NCBI GenBank assembly: GCA_905216195.1
Contig: CAJMSX010000001.1
Location: forward strand, 62,001-126,000
Origin: an uncultured bacterium
Lineage (GTDB): Bacteria; Bacteroidota; Bacteroidia; Bacteroidales; Marinifilaceae
Direction: 5' to 3'
DNA length: 64,000 nucleotides
Shown: in pieces, positions 55,086-63,665 of the stretch
Layout of the letters: every line of letters starts with the position of its first letter
Numbering within the stretch: the first letter of the stretch is position 1
The notes under the pieces: generated by a model
Database searches by the model: none
What the model was told of the DNA's origin: nothing
What the model saw: the letters and a program-made list of their open reading frames with translations, nothing else
Translations under genes and position numbers: made by a program

Positions 55086-56267
55086 ATGAGTTTTTTACAT
55101 GGTATAGAACACTTGAATTTACCCGCCGATTTTACGGTTGTAAATGACGTGGCTACGGCCGTGATCGGATTGATTGGCACCGCCGAAAAGGGCACGAACA
55201 ATAAATTAACGGTGTGCAAAAATGAAAAAGATGATGCCCAATTTGGCACCGCCGGCACGATTCCCGAAGCGTTACGTGCTATCAGGATGCAAGATAGCGC
55301 CGCCGGGGGTGCGTTAGTGATTGTGTGCAAAGTTGGTGCCCCGGACGATGCCGAAGTAACTGCCAAAATTGTTGGAGAGGTAAGCGAAACCGGGGAACGC
55401 ACCGGGTTAAAACTGTTTGAAACGGCTTTAACAACGGTTGGGTTTGAAGCTATGATCTACATTGCCCCCCGTTACTCCGCGTTGCCGGCGGTTAAACAGG
55501 CTTTAATAACTATATCCGATAAAACGGAAGGCATGGCCTATATCGACACCCCGGACGGGTATACTTTCAATGAGGCCATCGCATCCCGCACCGGTGAAGG
55601 TGAGTTTGTGGGATTGACGGAGGGGCAAAAACTGTTATTTCCTCACTTCCTGATTGCCAACCCGGAAAGCAAGGACGATACGGACAAATATCAGAATGTG
55701 CCGATGTCCCCGTTTATGGCCGGATTACGGGCAAAGGTAGATTTAACGGAAGGTTGGCACCTTTCATGTTCCAACCACCGAATTACGGGCGTGGAAGGTT
55801 TGGACGTTCCGTTAACTTTTTCCCTGGGCGACCAAACGAGCGAAGCGAATTTGTTGAACTCCGCCGGGATTACCACCGCCGTTAACCTTAACGGCCTTGT
55901 GGAATGGGGAAATTATTCAGCCGGATTCCCGGCCAATGTCAATGCAGAAGCGTTTGAATGTGTCCGACGGACACGGGTGATTATGAAACGGACAATACAA
56001 CAGGCGTGTATTTCTTTTATTGATAAGCCGTTTACAAAGGCTAATATTGACGCTATCCGCAATACCGTGAACCAATATTTAAATGGATTGGCTGCCGCCG
56101 GTAAAATCGTGTCCGGAAAATGTTATTACCGCCCGGAAAACAACCCCTTAAATGAAATGTCACAGGGGCATATCACATTTGATATTGAGTTTACGCCGGC
56201 ATTGCCGATGCAACGATTGACGTTTACATATAAGATTGATTTAACCGCCTTATCTAAAATCGCATAG
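55086..56267 (+). CDS. Contractile tail sheath protein
   Basis: 393 aa, the length of P2 FI-type sheaths. Family text includes AVIGLIGTAEKG near the start, GLRAKVDLTEGWHLSCSN, the conserved INGVEGLD-like RITGVEGLDVP segment, NLNGLVEWGNYSAG, and WNRRTR-like CVRRTRVIMKRTIQQA. It establishes that the phage is a myovirus. It is followed by the tube gene after 2 bp. Confidence 0.92.
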   Translation: MSFLHGIEHLNLPADFTVVNDVATAVIGLIGTAEKGTNNKLTVCKNEKDDAQFGTAGTIPEALRAIRMQDSAAGGALVIVCKVGAPDDAEVTAKIVGEVSETGERTGLKLFETALTTVGFEAMIYIAPRYSALPAVKQALITISDKTEGMAYIDTPDGYTFNEAIASRTGEGEFVGLTEGQKLLFPHFLIANPESKDDTDKYQNVPMSPFMAGLRAKVDLTEGWHLSCSNHRITGVEGLDVPLTFSLGDQTSEANLLNSAGITTAVNLNGLVEWGNYSAGFPANVNAEAFECVRRTRVIMKRTIQQACISFIDKPFTKANIDAIRNTVNQYLNGLAAAGKIVSGKCYYRPENNPLNEMSQGHITFDIEFTPALPMQRLTFTYKIDLTALSKIA

Positions 56268-56269
56268 CC

Positions 56270-56782
56270 ATGAAAATAAATAAAGTATATGACGCCAATG
56301 TATATGTAAATAATACCTCGACGCACGGGCAAGCGTCGGAGGTGACGTGTCCCGATCTTTCTGCTATTATGACGGAGTATAAGGCATTGGGAATGATCGG
56401 GACGGCCGAATTTTTCAACGGGTTTGAAAAAATGGAGGCTACGATCAAATGGACGTATCCGGAAAACAATATCCAAAAAGTGTGTGCTAATCCTTTAGAG
56501 CCACTTGATATAATGGTACGGAGCAGTAAGGCAGAGTATGACACGGGCGGTATGACCGCCGAAAAACCGATTGTTATATACCTAAAAGGGTACCCTAAGA
56601 AACACCCCGGAGGGAATTATAAGGCCAAAGAGGACACCGAGTTAGAAACTACCTTATCAATCCTCTATTTTAAACAGGAGATAGGCGGTGAGGAAATTGT
56701 TGAATTGGACGTTATCAACAATATTTACAAAGTAGACGGGCAAGACCTGACCGCCGAACGCCGCCAAAATTTAGGTATATAA
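56270..56782 (+). CDS. Major tail tube protein, P2 FII-like
   Basis: 170 aa. YDANVYVNNTSTHGQASEVTCPDL at the start and EYKALGMIGTAEFFNGFEKMEATIKW, then KKHPGGNYKAKEDTELETTLSI and DVINNIYKVDGQDL, are the P2 FII sequence blocks. It polymerises inside the sheath. Confidence 0.9.
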   Translation: MKINKVYDANVYVNNTSTHGQASEVTCPDLSAIMTEYKALGMIGTAEFFNGFEKMEATIKWTYPENNIQKVCANPLEPLDIMVRSSKAEYDTGGMTAEKPIVIYLKGYPKKHPGGNYKAKEDTELETTLSILYFKQEIGGEEIVELDVINNIYKVDGQDLTAERRQNLGI

Positions 56783-56829
56783 GTCTATCATTTGAAATAA
56801 GCGAATCACGAATTTTAATAGTATTGAAT

Positions 56830-57126
56830 ATGGAAGCATTGAAACGAAAGCCGGATTTATCGGTACGGCGGGCAATGGAGTTACCGGACGGCACCCGCAT
56901 TGAAGTAATAGGACTAACCGCGCGTAAAAGCATGGAGTTAGCCAATAATCAGAAGTTGAGCGACGCAGAACGGGGAATGAACATTATAGCCGCAAAAATA
57001 TTGGTGGACGGTACCCCCATTGTGGTAGACGACCTTTTAGACTGTTTTACGGATGATGAGATCGTAACGATTACCGAGTTTGTAACCGGCGTAGAGAAGG
57101 AGGAACCCGGAAAAAACGGGCAATAA
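56830..57126 (+). CDS. Tail assembly chaperone, short form (gpE-like)
   Basis: 98 aa. KRKPDLSVRRAMELPDGTRIEVIGLTARKSM, then a helix with ADILVDGTPI-like IIAAKILVDGTPIVVDDLL matches the first ORF of P2/Mu-like tail chaperones between tube and tape measure. It ends KKEEPGKNGQ-like with a slippery A-run ten bases before its TAA, so part of the ribosomes should shift into the extension. The start is ATG at 56830; a TTG two codons earlier is less likely. Confidence 0.78.
   Translation: MEALKRKPDLSVRRAMELPDGTRIEVIGLTARKSMELANNQKLSDAERGMNIIAAKILVDGTPIVVDDLLDCFTDDEIVTITEFVTGVEKEEPGKNGQ
57111..57117 (+). other. Programmed -1 frameshift heptamer A_AAA_AAC
   Basis: In the zero frame the codons are GGA AAA AAC, giving the canonical X_XXY_YYZ site. 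The -1 frame is open from here to 57296. Zero-frame TAA follows two codons later (57124-57126). Confidence 0.82.
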
Positions 57127-57296
57127 CCGCCGAGGACGTTGTGTTTTTAGCACACTACACCGGCGGTGGGATTGATGAGGTGTTAGACCTTTCGACGGAC
57201 AATTATTTTACATTTTTGGATGCCGCGCTAAAACTGCATGAAATTGAAATGACAGTGCCCCGGCGGGTAGTATTGTCAGGAATAGAAAAACGATAA
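57117..57296 (+). CDS. Frameshift extension of the tail chaperone (gpE'-like)
   Basis: 59 codons in the -1 frame, with no start codon near its beginning: RAITAEDVVFLAHYTGGGIDEV, then NYFTFLDAALKLHEIEMTVPRR. This is the typical second-domain text of gpT/gpE'-like proteins. Fusion to the first 96 codons gives about 155 aa. The tape measure starts 12 bp later. Without frameshifting the stretch would be an unexplained 180-bp gap. Confidence 0.8.
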   Translation, partial: RAITAEDVVFLAHYTGGGIDEVLDLSTDNYFTFLDAALKLHEIEMTVPRRVVLSGIEKR

Positions 57297-57308
57297 AGAT
57301 TAAACTTT

Positions 57309-59363
57309 ATGGCCGACGCTTTAAAATTAGCTTTTGTTTTGTCAGCTACCGACAAAATGAGCCGCATTATTTCCGATGCGGTGAACAAATCGACGGGCAA
57401 ATTAAGAGCGTTTGAACGTAACACCTCAAAGGTTGGTAAGTCTATGATGGCGGCCGGCGGTATTATGACCGGCGCCAGTGTTGCCATTGGTACGGCTACG
57501 TTGGGCATTGCCAAAACCACGGCGGCGTATGGGGATGAGGTTTGGAAAGCTTCACAATCAACGGGTATGGCAGTTGAGGATTACCAAAAATTAGCGTATG
57601 CCGCCCGTTATTCCAATGTGCAACAAACCGAGTTGAACGGCGCTATGGTAAAGTTGAATAAAAAGTTAGCTGAAGCGGGCGCCGGGAGTAAAAGCACTGC
57701 TAAACTGTTTACCGATCTAGGGATTAACGTGCGCGATTTCGCGGGCAATTTAAAGACGCCGAATGCCATATTTACCGAGTTGGCGGGCAAGTTTGCGGGT
57801 ATGGAAAATGGCGCCCAAAAAACGGCATTGGCCTATGAATTATTTGGTAGATCAGGCGCAAGCCTTATCCCCCTTCTTAATAGCGGGACAAAAGGATTGG
57901 AGGATATGGGCGCCGAAGCTGAACGGATGGGGTATGTGATGAGTACCGAAGCGGCCAAGGCATCCGAGCAGTTTAACGACAACTTAAGCCGGGTAACGGA
58001 TTCCGCAAAGGGGTTGATGTTCCAGTTGGGAACGGCCTTGATTCCCACTTTGGACACGTTGGCGCAAAAGGTCACCGCCGCCGTTTTGAAGGTGAGTGGG
58101 TGGATAAAGGAAAATCCCTATTTAGCTAATACAATCAGTACTGTATCCATTGGCTTGACCGCTTTATTGGGTGTGGTGGGCGGCGCTTCGGTGGTGATCG
58201 GTGCCGTTACTTTCACGGTTGGCAAGTTTGCGGCGGCATTGCGGGGAGTTATGACTGCTATAAGTGTTGGCAAAGCGTTGTTTGCCGCCGCTTCAAACGG
58301 TATGTTGTTATTCCGGATACAGTACGCCGCCTTAGTGATAGGACAGAAGTTAGCCGCCGTTGCGCAATGGTTATTTAACAGCGCTTTGTATGCGTGCCCG
58401 GTGGTTTGGATTATTGCCGCTATAATGGCCGTGATCGGGGCGGTGTATTTGTTAGTGAAACATTGGGACAAAGTGAGCGCCTTTTTTGTGGGGTTGTGGG
58501 ATGGGATTAAAAAGGTGTTTGCATCCGTATGGAATTGGATTAAGAACCTTTTCACGGGATTAAACCCCGTTGGTTGGATTAGTGGCATTTGGAACAGCAT
58601 TACAGCATGGTTCGGGCGGTTGTGGGACGGGGTTAAAAACGTGTTTTCGTCCGCATGGGATTGGATAAAACAAATGTTTTTGAACTACGCCCCCGTAGGG
58701 TTGATTATCAAACATTGGGACACTATTGCGGAATGGTTCGCCGGATTATGGGAAGGCGTGAAGGGTATTTTTTCAAACGCCTGGGAAGGAATTAAAGGTT
58801 TCTTTTCATCCCTTAATCCCGTGGAATGGTTTGGCAGTATGTGGGAAAGTGTTACAACCTTCTTTACAGAGTTGCCGGGGCGGTTTTTCGGTTTTGGGCG
58901 GGATATTATTAACGGCCTGACCGATGGAATTAAAAGCCTTGCTTCGGAGGCGTGGGAAAGTGTCACCGGTATAGGCGAAGGGATTAAAAATAAATTCAAA
59001 TCGTTTTTTGGAATTAACAGCCCGTCCACCCTCTTTGCTGAATATGGTCTAAACATTACACAGGGATTAACCGGCGGTATAGAAAAGGGAACACCGGCAG
59101 TAGCCGCCACGACCGAGGGGTTGACGGTGAAGGCCACCCGGAATATTGGCAACGGGATTACCGCCGTCGCTGACAGCTCTACTACCCCCATTAATAATGC
59201 CGGTGGTGTTTCGCTGAATTATTCCCCTACCATTAACATTGGCGGTGGTGCCACCCCGGAGGCTGCCGCCGAATTTATCAAGCTATTACGCGCTCATCGG
59301 GAAGAGATCATAAGGATGATCCGGCAGGAAACAGAGAATAAAAAACGTTTATCATTTAATTAG
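57309..59363 (+). CDS. Tail tape measure protein
   Basis: 684 aa. The start (LAFVLSATDKMSRIISDAV) and the block GKSMMAAGGIMTGASVAIG are typical; two hydrophobic segments (about 275-310 and 355-385) are the membrane-insertion region. After them lies a run of Trp-rich amphipathic repeats (FFVGLWDGIKKVF, WFGRLWDGVKNVF, WFAGLWEGVKGIF; about 395-540) and a closing INIGGGATPEAA segment. Its length sets a tail of roughly 100 nm by the usual 1.5 A per residue rule, an estimate only. Confidence 0.92.
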   Translation: MADALKLAFVLSATDKMSRIISDAVNKSTGKLRAFERNTSKVGKSMMAAGGIMTGASVAIGTATLGIAKTTAAYGDEVWKASQSTGMAVEDYQKLAYAARYSNVQQTELNGAMVKLNKKLAEAGAGSKSTAKLFTDLGINVRDFAGNLKTPNAIFTELAGKFAGMENGAQKTALAYELFGRSGASLIPLLNSGTKGLEDMGAEAERMGYVMSTEAAKASEQFNDNLSRVTDSAKGLMFQLGTALIPTLDTLAQKVTAAVLKVSGWIKENPYLANTISTVSIGLTALLGVVGGASVVIGAVTFTVGKFAAALRGVMTAISVGKALFAAASNGMLLFRIQYAALVIGQKLAAVAQWLFNSALYACPVVWIIAAIMAVIGAVYLLVKHWDKVSAFFVGLWDGIKKVFASVWNWIKNLFTGLNPVGWISGIWNSITAWFGRLWDGVKNVFSSAWDWIKQMFLNYAPVGLIIKHWDTIAEWFAGLWEGVKGIFSNAWEGIKGFFSSLNPVEWFGSMWESVTTFFTELPGRFFGFGRDIINGLTDGIKSLASEAWESVTGIGEGIKNKFKSFFGINSPSTLFAEYGLNITQGLTGGIEKGTPAVAATTEGLTVKATRNIGNGITAVADSSTTPINNAGGVSLNYSPTINIGGGATPEAAAEFIKLLRAHREEIIRMIRQETENKKRLSFN

Positions 59364-59369
59364 TCTGAT

Positions 59370-60242
59370 ATGTTTGTACAATTAGGTACACACGTTTTTA
59401 AAGGGTTAAAAGCACCGGCAAGTTGGAGCGAAACGCACGGCATTAAGGTTGGTCGTGTTCCGCGTGTGAATACAAAGGACGCTTTGCAAAAAACAGGGGA
59501 TGAATTAACAGAGATCAATTTAAACATACGGTATGAAAGCGTTTTTTGTGAACCGGCCGATGAAGTTGCAGCCTTAAAAAAGTCAATGACCACCGGCGAG
59601 GTGTTACCATTTATTTCCGGACAAGGAGATATAATCGGGAATTTTTTCATAACCGGAATGGACGTGACAAATGAAGCTTACAGTCCCGCCGGCGTTTTGG
59701 AAAGCGTTGGAGTTTCCATTAAACTATTGGAATACCCAACGGAAAAAGAAAACACCACCATAGAAAAGAAAAAAGACGTTCCAGTTGGCGAGGCATTGAA
59801 AAGCACTGTACCGCCCATACAACAGCCGATACCCTTAACCGTATCAGTTACCCCCGGCGGGGAGATCACAACCAAGTTAGCCAAAGCGAAAGCCGCCGTT
59901 AATAAAATAAAAGCTACTATTACTAAAATGAAAAAGGGTATAACCACTGTTAAAAAAGGGGTATGGGAGGTAAAAAAATTAGCCGAAGACGCCAAACAGC
60001 TATATACGAATGTAAAAACAAAGGTAGAAACTACAAAAAAAATTATCCAACGGGCAAAGGAATTACCCACGTCATTAAGCGGTGCCATTAAATATGCTGA
60101 AAACCTTAGTAATTTAAGTAATACCGCCGATATGTCAGTTTTGGAAATGAACGTAAAGGAGTTATCAGATAGTGCCGACAAGGTAGGCAAACATGCCGCC
60201 CCGGTGGTTTCTTTTACAGCCACAAGGGAGGGCGGGAAATAA
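59370..60242 (+). CDS. Tail protein U-like with a C-terminal helical extension
   Basis: 290 aa. The first 135 residues match P2 gpU: FVQLGTHVFKGL, SWSETHGIKVGRVPRV, and GNFFITGMDVTNEAYSP. Beyond them is a Lys/Ala-rich helix-forming tail (about 160-290; KAKAAVNKIKATITKMKKG) not present in P2 gpU. The tail may pack along the tape measure. The stop shares a base with the next ATG. Confidence 0.82.
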   Translation: MFVQLGTHVFKGLKAPASWSETHGIKVGRVPRVNTKDALQKTGDELTEINLNIRYESVFCEPADEVAALKKSMTTGEVLPFISGQGDIIGNFFITGMDVTNEAYSPAGVLESVGVSIKLLEYPTEKENTTIEKKKDVPVGEALKSTVPPIQQPIPLTVSVTPGGEITTKLAKAKAAVNKIKATITKMKKGITTVKKGVWEVKKLAEDAKQLYTNVKTKVETTKKIIQRAKELPTSLSGAIKYAENLSNLSNTADMSVLEMNVKELSDSADKVGKHAAPVVSFTATREGGK

Positions 60243-60466
60243 TGGAAAGTTTTAATTATACCACCGTCGCTGGGGATAGATGGGATACGTTGGCCGCCCG
60301 GTTTTATGGCAATAATGCCGGTATCGCAATATTGATCGATGCCAATCCCGCCGTCCCGATCACTGCCGTATTGCCAATAGGCATCCCTTTAGTTGTTCCG
60401 GTTATGGACGATTTACAGATTATAGATAAAAATATACTACCCCCATGGAAACGATCAGGAAAATAA
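60242..60466 (+). CDS. Tail protein X-like (LysM-type)
   Basis: 74 aa. TTVAGDRWDTLAARFYGNNAGIAILIDANP is the gpX/LysM fold that may bind the tail hub or peptidoglycan. It sits between U and D as in P2, overlapping D by 22 bp. Confidence 0.88.
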   Translation: MESFNYTTVAGDRWDTLAARFYGNNAGIAILIDANPAVPITAVLPIGIPLVVPVMDDLQIIDKNILPPWKRSGK

Positions 60467-61434
60467 AAGTTGAAATAACCATTGCCGGCGCTAATGTCAC
60501 CGCTGATGTATCGCCCTATTTATCCCGAATCAGTTATGCGGATAGAGTGGAGGCGGAAAGTGATAGCATTGATTTAGTTTTCGATGATGTAGCGAAGTTG
60601 TGGCAAACGCATTGGTACCCGCAACAAGGGGACTCCTTAACGGTAAAAATGGGGTATGTCGGGGATTTGTTGGATTGCGGCGTTTTTGAGATTGACGAAA
60701 TACAATTCGACACCCCGCCGGACACATTAACCGTGCGTGCTTTGGCAGCCGCCATTAGTAAAAGCTTACGCACGAAAAATAGTAAAGCTTTTGAAAAACA
60801 AACGCTTTTAAAGATCGCCCAATATTTTGCGGATAAGCATGGGTTAAAAATCGTAGGAAGCGCAACCGCATTAAATGAGGTGGAAATTGAACGGAAGACA
60901 CAAGAGAATCAAACGGACTTAGGTTTTTTGGCGGGAATTGCTAAAGAATTTGGGTTTGTGTTTTCCGTCCGGGGCGGTCAATTGGTTTTTATGGACGTGG
61001 TTGAGTTGGAAAAGAAACCGGTGGTTATGGAGATCACTCCTAAAATGTTAAGTAAATGCAGTTTGAAGGACAAAACCGCCCAAACCTACGGCGGCGCCGT
61101 GATCGCCAAACGCAAAGCCCGAACGAATACCGTAATGAAATATCAGACTGGAGCGGCAGAATACAGCGGCGATACATTGGTTATAAATGATAGCAACGCC
61201 GATAATGACAAGGCAGCAGAGGCACGCACACGGGGGGCATTGAAGGAAAAGAACAAAGATAAGGTTACAGGGACAGTTACTATGGAGGGCAACACGGCGG
61301 TTGTTGCTGGCATTAATATAACGCTTTCTGGGTACGGGCAATTTGCCGGGAAATGGCACATTGTAGAATCCCGGCACACGGTAGACCCGTCCGGGGGGTA
61401 TACCACGGATGCCACCATTAGAAAAATAGTTTAA
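60445..61434 (+). CDS. Tail hub protein D-like
   Basis: 329 aa. gpD-like hub text: DVSPYLSRISYADRVEAESDSIDLVF, then WYPQQGDSLTVKMGYV and KTQENQTDLGFLAGIAKEFGFVFSV. It caps the tail tube on the baseplate and holds the spike made by V. Named late control protein D in P2. No oddities seen. Confidence 0.9.
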   Translation: METIRKIKVEITIAGANVTADVSPYLSRISYADRVEAESDSIDLVFDDVAKLWQTHWYPQQGDSLTVKMGYVGDLLDCGVFEIDEIQFDTPPDTLTVRALAAAISKSLRTKNSKAFEKQTLLKIAQYFADKHGLKIVGSATALNEVEIERKTQENQTDLGFLAGIAKEFGFVFSVRGGQLVFMDVVELEKKPVVMEITPKMLSKCSLKDKTAQTYGGAVIAKRKARTNTVMKYQTGAAEYSGDTLVINDSNADNDKAAEARTRGALKEKNKDKVTGTVTMEGNTAVVAGINITLSGYGQFAGKWHIVESRHTVDPSGGYTTDATIRKIV

Positions 61435-61435
61435 T

Positions 61436-61969
61436 ATGTTGCGATTTGGAATTATATCAGAGTTGGGGACGGGCGAAAATGCTGGTTTTGCTCGTGTTTC
61501 GTTCGATGATACTGGTATTGTATCCGAGTGGTTATCGTTACCGGCCACAGCGACAAAAATAGCGAAAGATTGGCGCCCGTTGGAAGTTAATACACAGGTG
61601 GCCTGTTTGATGGATTCAGCGTGTGAACAGGGGGCAATAGTTATGGCCTTGTGGAGTTTCACCGATACGCCCCCGGAATGGGCAAGCGCCACCACGACCG
61701 GCATACAGTATGCGGACGGAACCCAAATATATTACGACACGGAAAATAAGCGGTTGACCGTTGCCGCCCCGGATGCAGAGTTAAAAATTGAGTGTAAAAG
61801 ATTGAACATTACTGGTGAGGTAAATATAAAGGGAGAAACTAACATCGACGGTGATACTAAGGTTACGGGCGAAGTGACCGCCACGAAGGAGGTAACCGCC
61901 GGACAAATAAAGTTAACACAACACAAACACCCCACCGCCGTTGGCGTGTCGGGGATTCCCACACCATAA
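61436..61969 (+). CDS. Baseplate spike protein V-like
   Basis: 177 aa. OB-fold start LRFGIISELGTGENAGFARVSFDD, then a stack of short beta-helix strands (INIKGETNIDGDTKVTGEV) and a metal-binding-type end with TQHKHPTAVGVSG, the HxH tip that coordinates iron in P2 spikes. It starts one base after the D stop. Confidence 0.88.
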   Translation: MLRFGIISELGTGENAGFARVSFDDTGIVSEWLSLPATATKIAKDWRPLEVNTQVACLMDSACEQGAIVMALWSFTDTPPEWASATTTGIQYADGTQIYYDTENKRLTVAAPDAELKIECKRLNITGEVNIKGETNIDGDTKVTGEVTATKEVTAGQIKLTQHKHPTAVGVSGIPTP

Positions 61970-61980
61970 AACGAAATAGT

Positions 61981-62217
61981 ATGGCAGTATCAATAAATAC
62001 GTTGAAAAGCGAGATAAAAGCGGCGTTCGACGCTGAAAAAGGACAAACGGCCGATCAGGATAAAAGTATTGACCGTATCGCCGGCGCCATTGCCGAGGCG
62101 GTAGCCAAACAGATTATAACCGGCATTGACACGGCGACTGTGACGCCGGTATTAGTGGCACCCCCTATGGGTGGAGCGGTTACAGGAACTATAACCCTAA
62201 AAGCAAGTGCAAAATGA
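61981..62217 (+). CDS. Small baseplate-region protein of unknown function
   Basis: 78 aa between V and the gp25-like gene. Helical N-terminus (INTLKSEIKAAFDAEK) and a Gly/Ala-rich end. Its TGA overlaps the following ATG. Perhaps a spike- or wedge-associated subunit; no family recognised. Confidence 0.6.
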   Translation: MAVSINTLKSEIKAAFDAEKGQTADQDKSIDRIAGAIAEAVAKQIITGIDTATVTPVLVAPPMGGAVTGTITLKASAK

Positions 62218-62561
62218 GCGATTCCCGGAATTGGCAGGTAAGTATTAACGACCCTTTAAAACGGGTGGAGGGCGTGGAGGATATGGCGCAATGTGTGTAC
62301 ATGATCTTAACCACCATACCCGGAACCGACCCCCTACGCCCGGCGTTCGGGAGTAATTTATATAAGTATATAGACCGCCCCATGACGGAGGCGCAACCGA
62401 TGTTAATATACGAGATCACCACCGCCGTTGCCCGTTGGGAAACCCGGATTAAAGTAAAAACGTGCCGTTTGACCGCCACCGCCCCGGAGCGCCGGGCAAT
62501 TGAGATCACCGCCGAGGTTGTCAGGTCAGCGGCACAAATAACCATAACCGTTAATATATAA
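62214..62561 (+). CDS. Baseplate wedge protein, gpW/gp25-like
   Basis: 115 aa. VEDMAQCVYMILTTIPGTDPLRPAFGSNLYKYID carries the family's EPR-type arginine region (LRPAFGS) and the rest AVARWETRIKVKTCRL is typical. In T4 and P2 this protein nucleates the baseplate-sheath junction. It precedes J by 3 bp. Confidence 0.88.
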   Translation: MSDSRNWQVSINDPLKRVEGVEDMAQCVYMILTTIPGTDPLRPAFGSNLYKYIDRPMTEAQPMLIYEITTAVARWETRIKVKTCRLTATAPERRAIEITAEVVRSAAQITITVNI

Positions 62562-62564
62562 GAT

Positions 62565-63665
62565 ATGGCAGATTTACCCGTATTTGTGGAACGCGACCCC
62601 GCGGCGATCATGGCCGAAAGCCGGGTACAATTGGAGGCAATTTTAGGCCGTGAGTTACAGCCGGCACAAGTGGAACAATTGATGTTACAGTTTATCGTGT
62701 ACCGCGAAACCCTGTTAATTGAGCGTTTTAATGCCGGGATGAGGCAACTATTGTACCAATTCAGCACCGCGCCGGTGTTGGACTATGTGGCGGGATTGGT
62801 GGCCGTTGAACGGTTGCCGGCCGCCCATGCCGGGTGTACCGTCCGTTTTACACTGATAGCCGGTCACGGGGTTGTATTGATACCCGCCGGTACGAGGGTT
62901 GCCACTTCTGACAATAAAATGATCTTTGAAACCCCGGACGATGTGGCCGTATCGCCCGGCACCAATCAGGTTGATATTTTGGTGACAGCACAAACGGAAG
63001 GGAAAGCCGGCAACGGGTATAGCGTTGGCAAGGTGACAAAAATATTAGACCCGTTAGCGTTTGTTTCCACCGTTCACAATCTGGACGTTACCGGGGGCGG
63101 TAGTGATGAGGAAACCGACGAACAGTTAAGGGAGCGTGTTAGGTTGGCACCGTCCCAATTCTCCACCGCGGGAAGCAGGGGAGCGTATGAGTATCACGCC
63201 AAAAGTGCTAATGCCGCCATTACCGATGTTTCCATATCATCCCCCATTCCTGGTACCGTCTTAATTGTACCCCTGACTGAAAGTGGCGAAACGCCCCAAC
63301 AGGTAATTACAGACGTTTATGGCGTATGCAGTGCCGAAAAGGTGCGACCATTAACCGATACCGTGATTGTAGCCGCTGCCGTGCGGGTGGACTATGAAAT
63401 AACAATTAATGTGACAATATTAGAGGATAGAGACGCCACCACCGCCCGGACGGAAATATTAAACTCCCTGAATGAATATGCTATCGGCAAACGGCGAAAG
63501 TTGGGGTTAGATGTGGTAAGATCGCAAATACTGAAAATTGCCAAAATTGAAAGTGTGTACGATGTGGAAGTTTTGACCCCCGCCGCCAATGTGGAGATCA
63601 GCGCCGGGGAATATGCCAATTGCACTGGCATAACAGTAAATCTAATAGGTTTTAGCCATGAGTGA
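62565..63665 (+). CDS. Baseplate protein J-like
   Basis: 366 aa. AIMAESRVQLEAILGREL, the start of the J family; AGTRVATSDNKMIFETPDD; TEGKAGNGYSVG; and GGSDEETDEQLRERVRLAP are all hallmark blocks. It forms the baseplate wedge with the previous and next products. The last 8 bp overlap the I-like gene. Confidence 0.92.
   Translation: MADLPVFVERDPAAIMAESRVQLEAILGRELQPAQVEQLMLQFIVYRETLLIERFNAGMRQLLYQFSTAPVLDYVAGLVAVERLPAAHAGCTVRFTLIAGHGVVLIPAGTRVATSDNKMIFETPDDVAVSPGTNQVDILVTAQTEGKAGNGYSVGKVTKILDPLAFVSTVHNLDVTGGGSDEETDEQLRERVRLAPSQFSTAGSRGAYEYHAKSANAAITDVSISSPIPGTVLIVPLTESGETPQQVITDVYGVCSAEKVRPLTDTVIVAAAVRVDYEITINVTILEDRDATTARTEILNSLNEYAIGKRRKLGLDVVRSQILKIAKIESVYDVEVLTPAANVEISAGEYANCTGITVNLIGFSHE

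Noticed and set aside
56824..57126. 57127-57296 as an empty intergenic gap
   Set aside because: The -1 frame is open with tail-chaperone-like text and a canonical slippery site precedes it.
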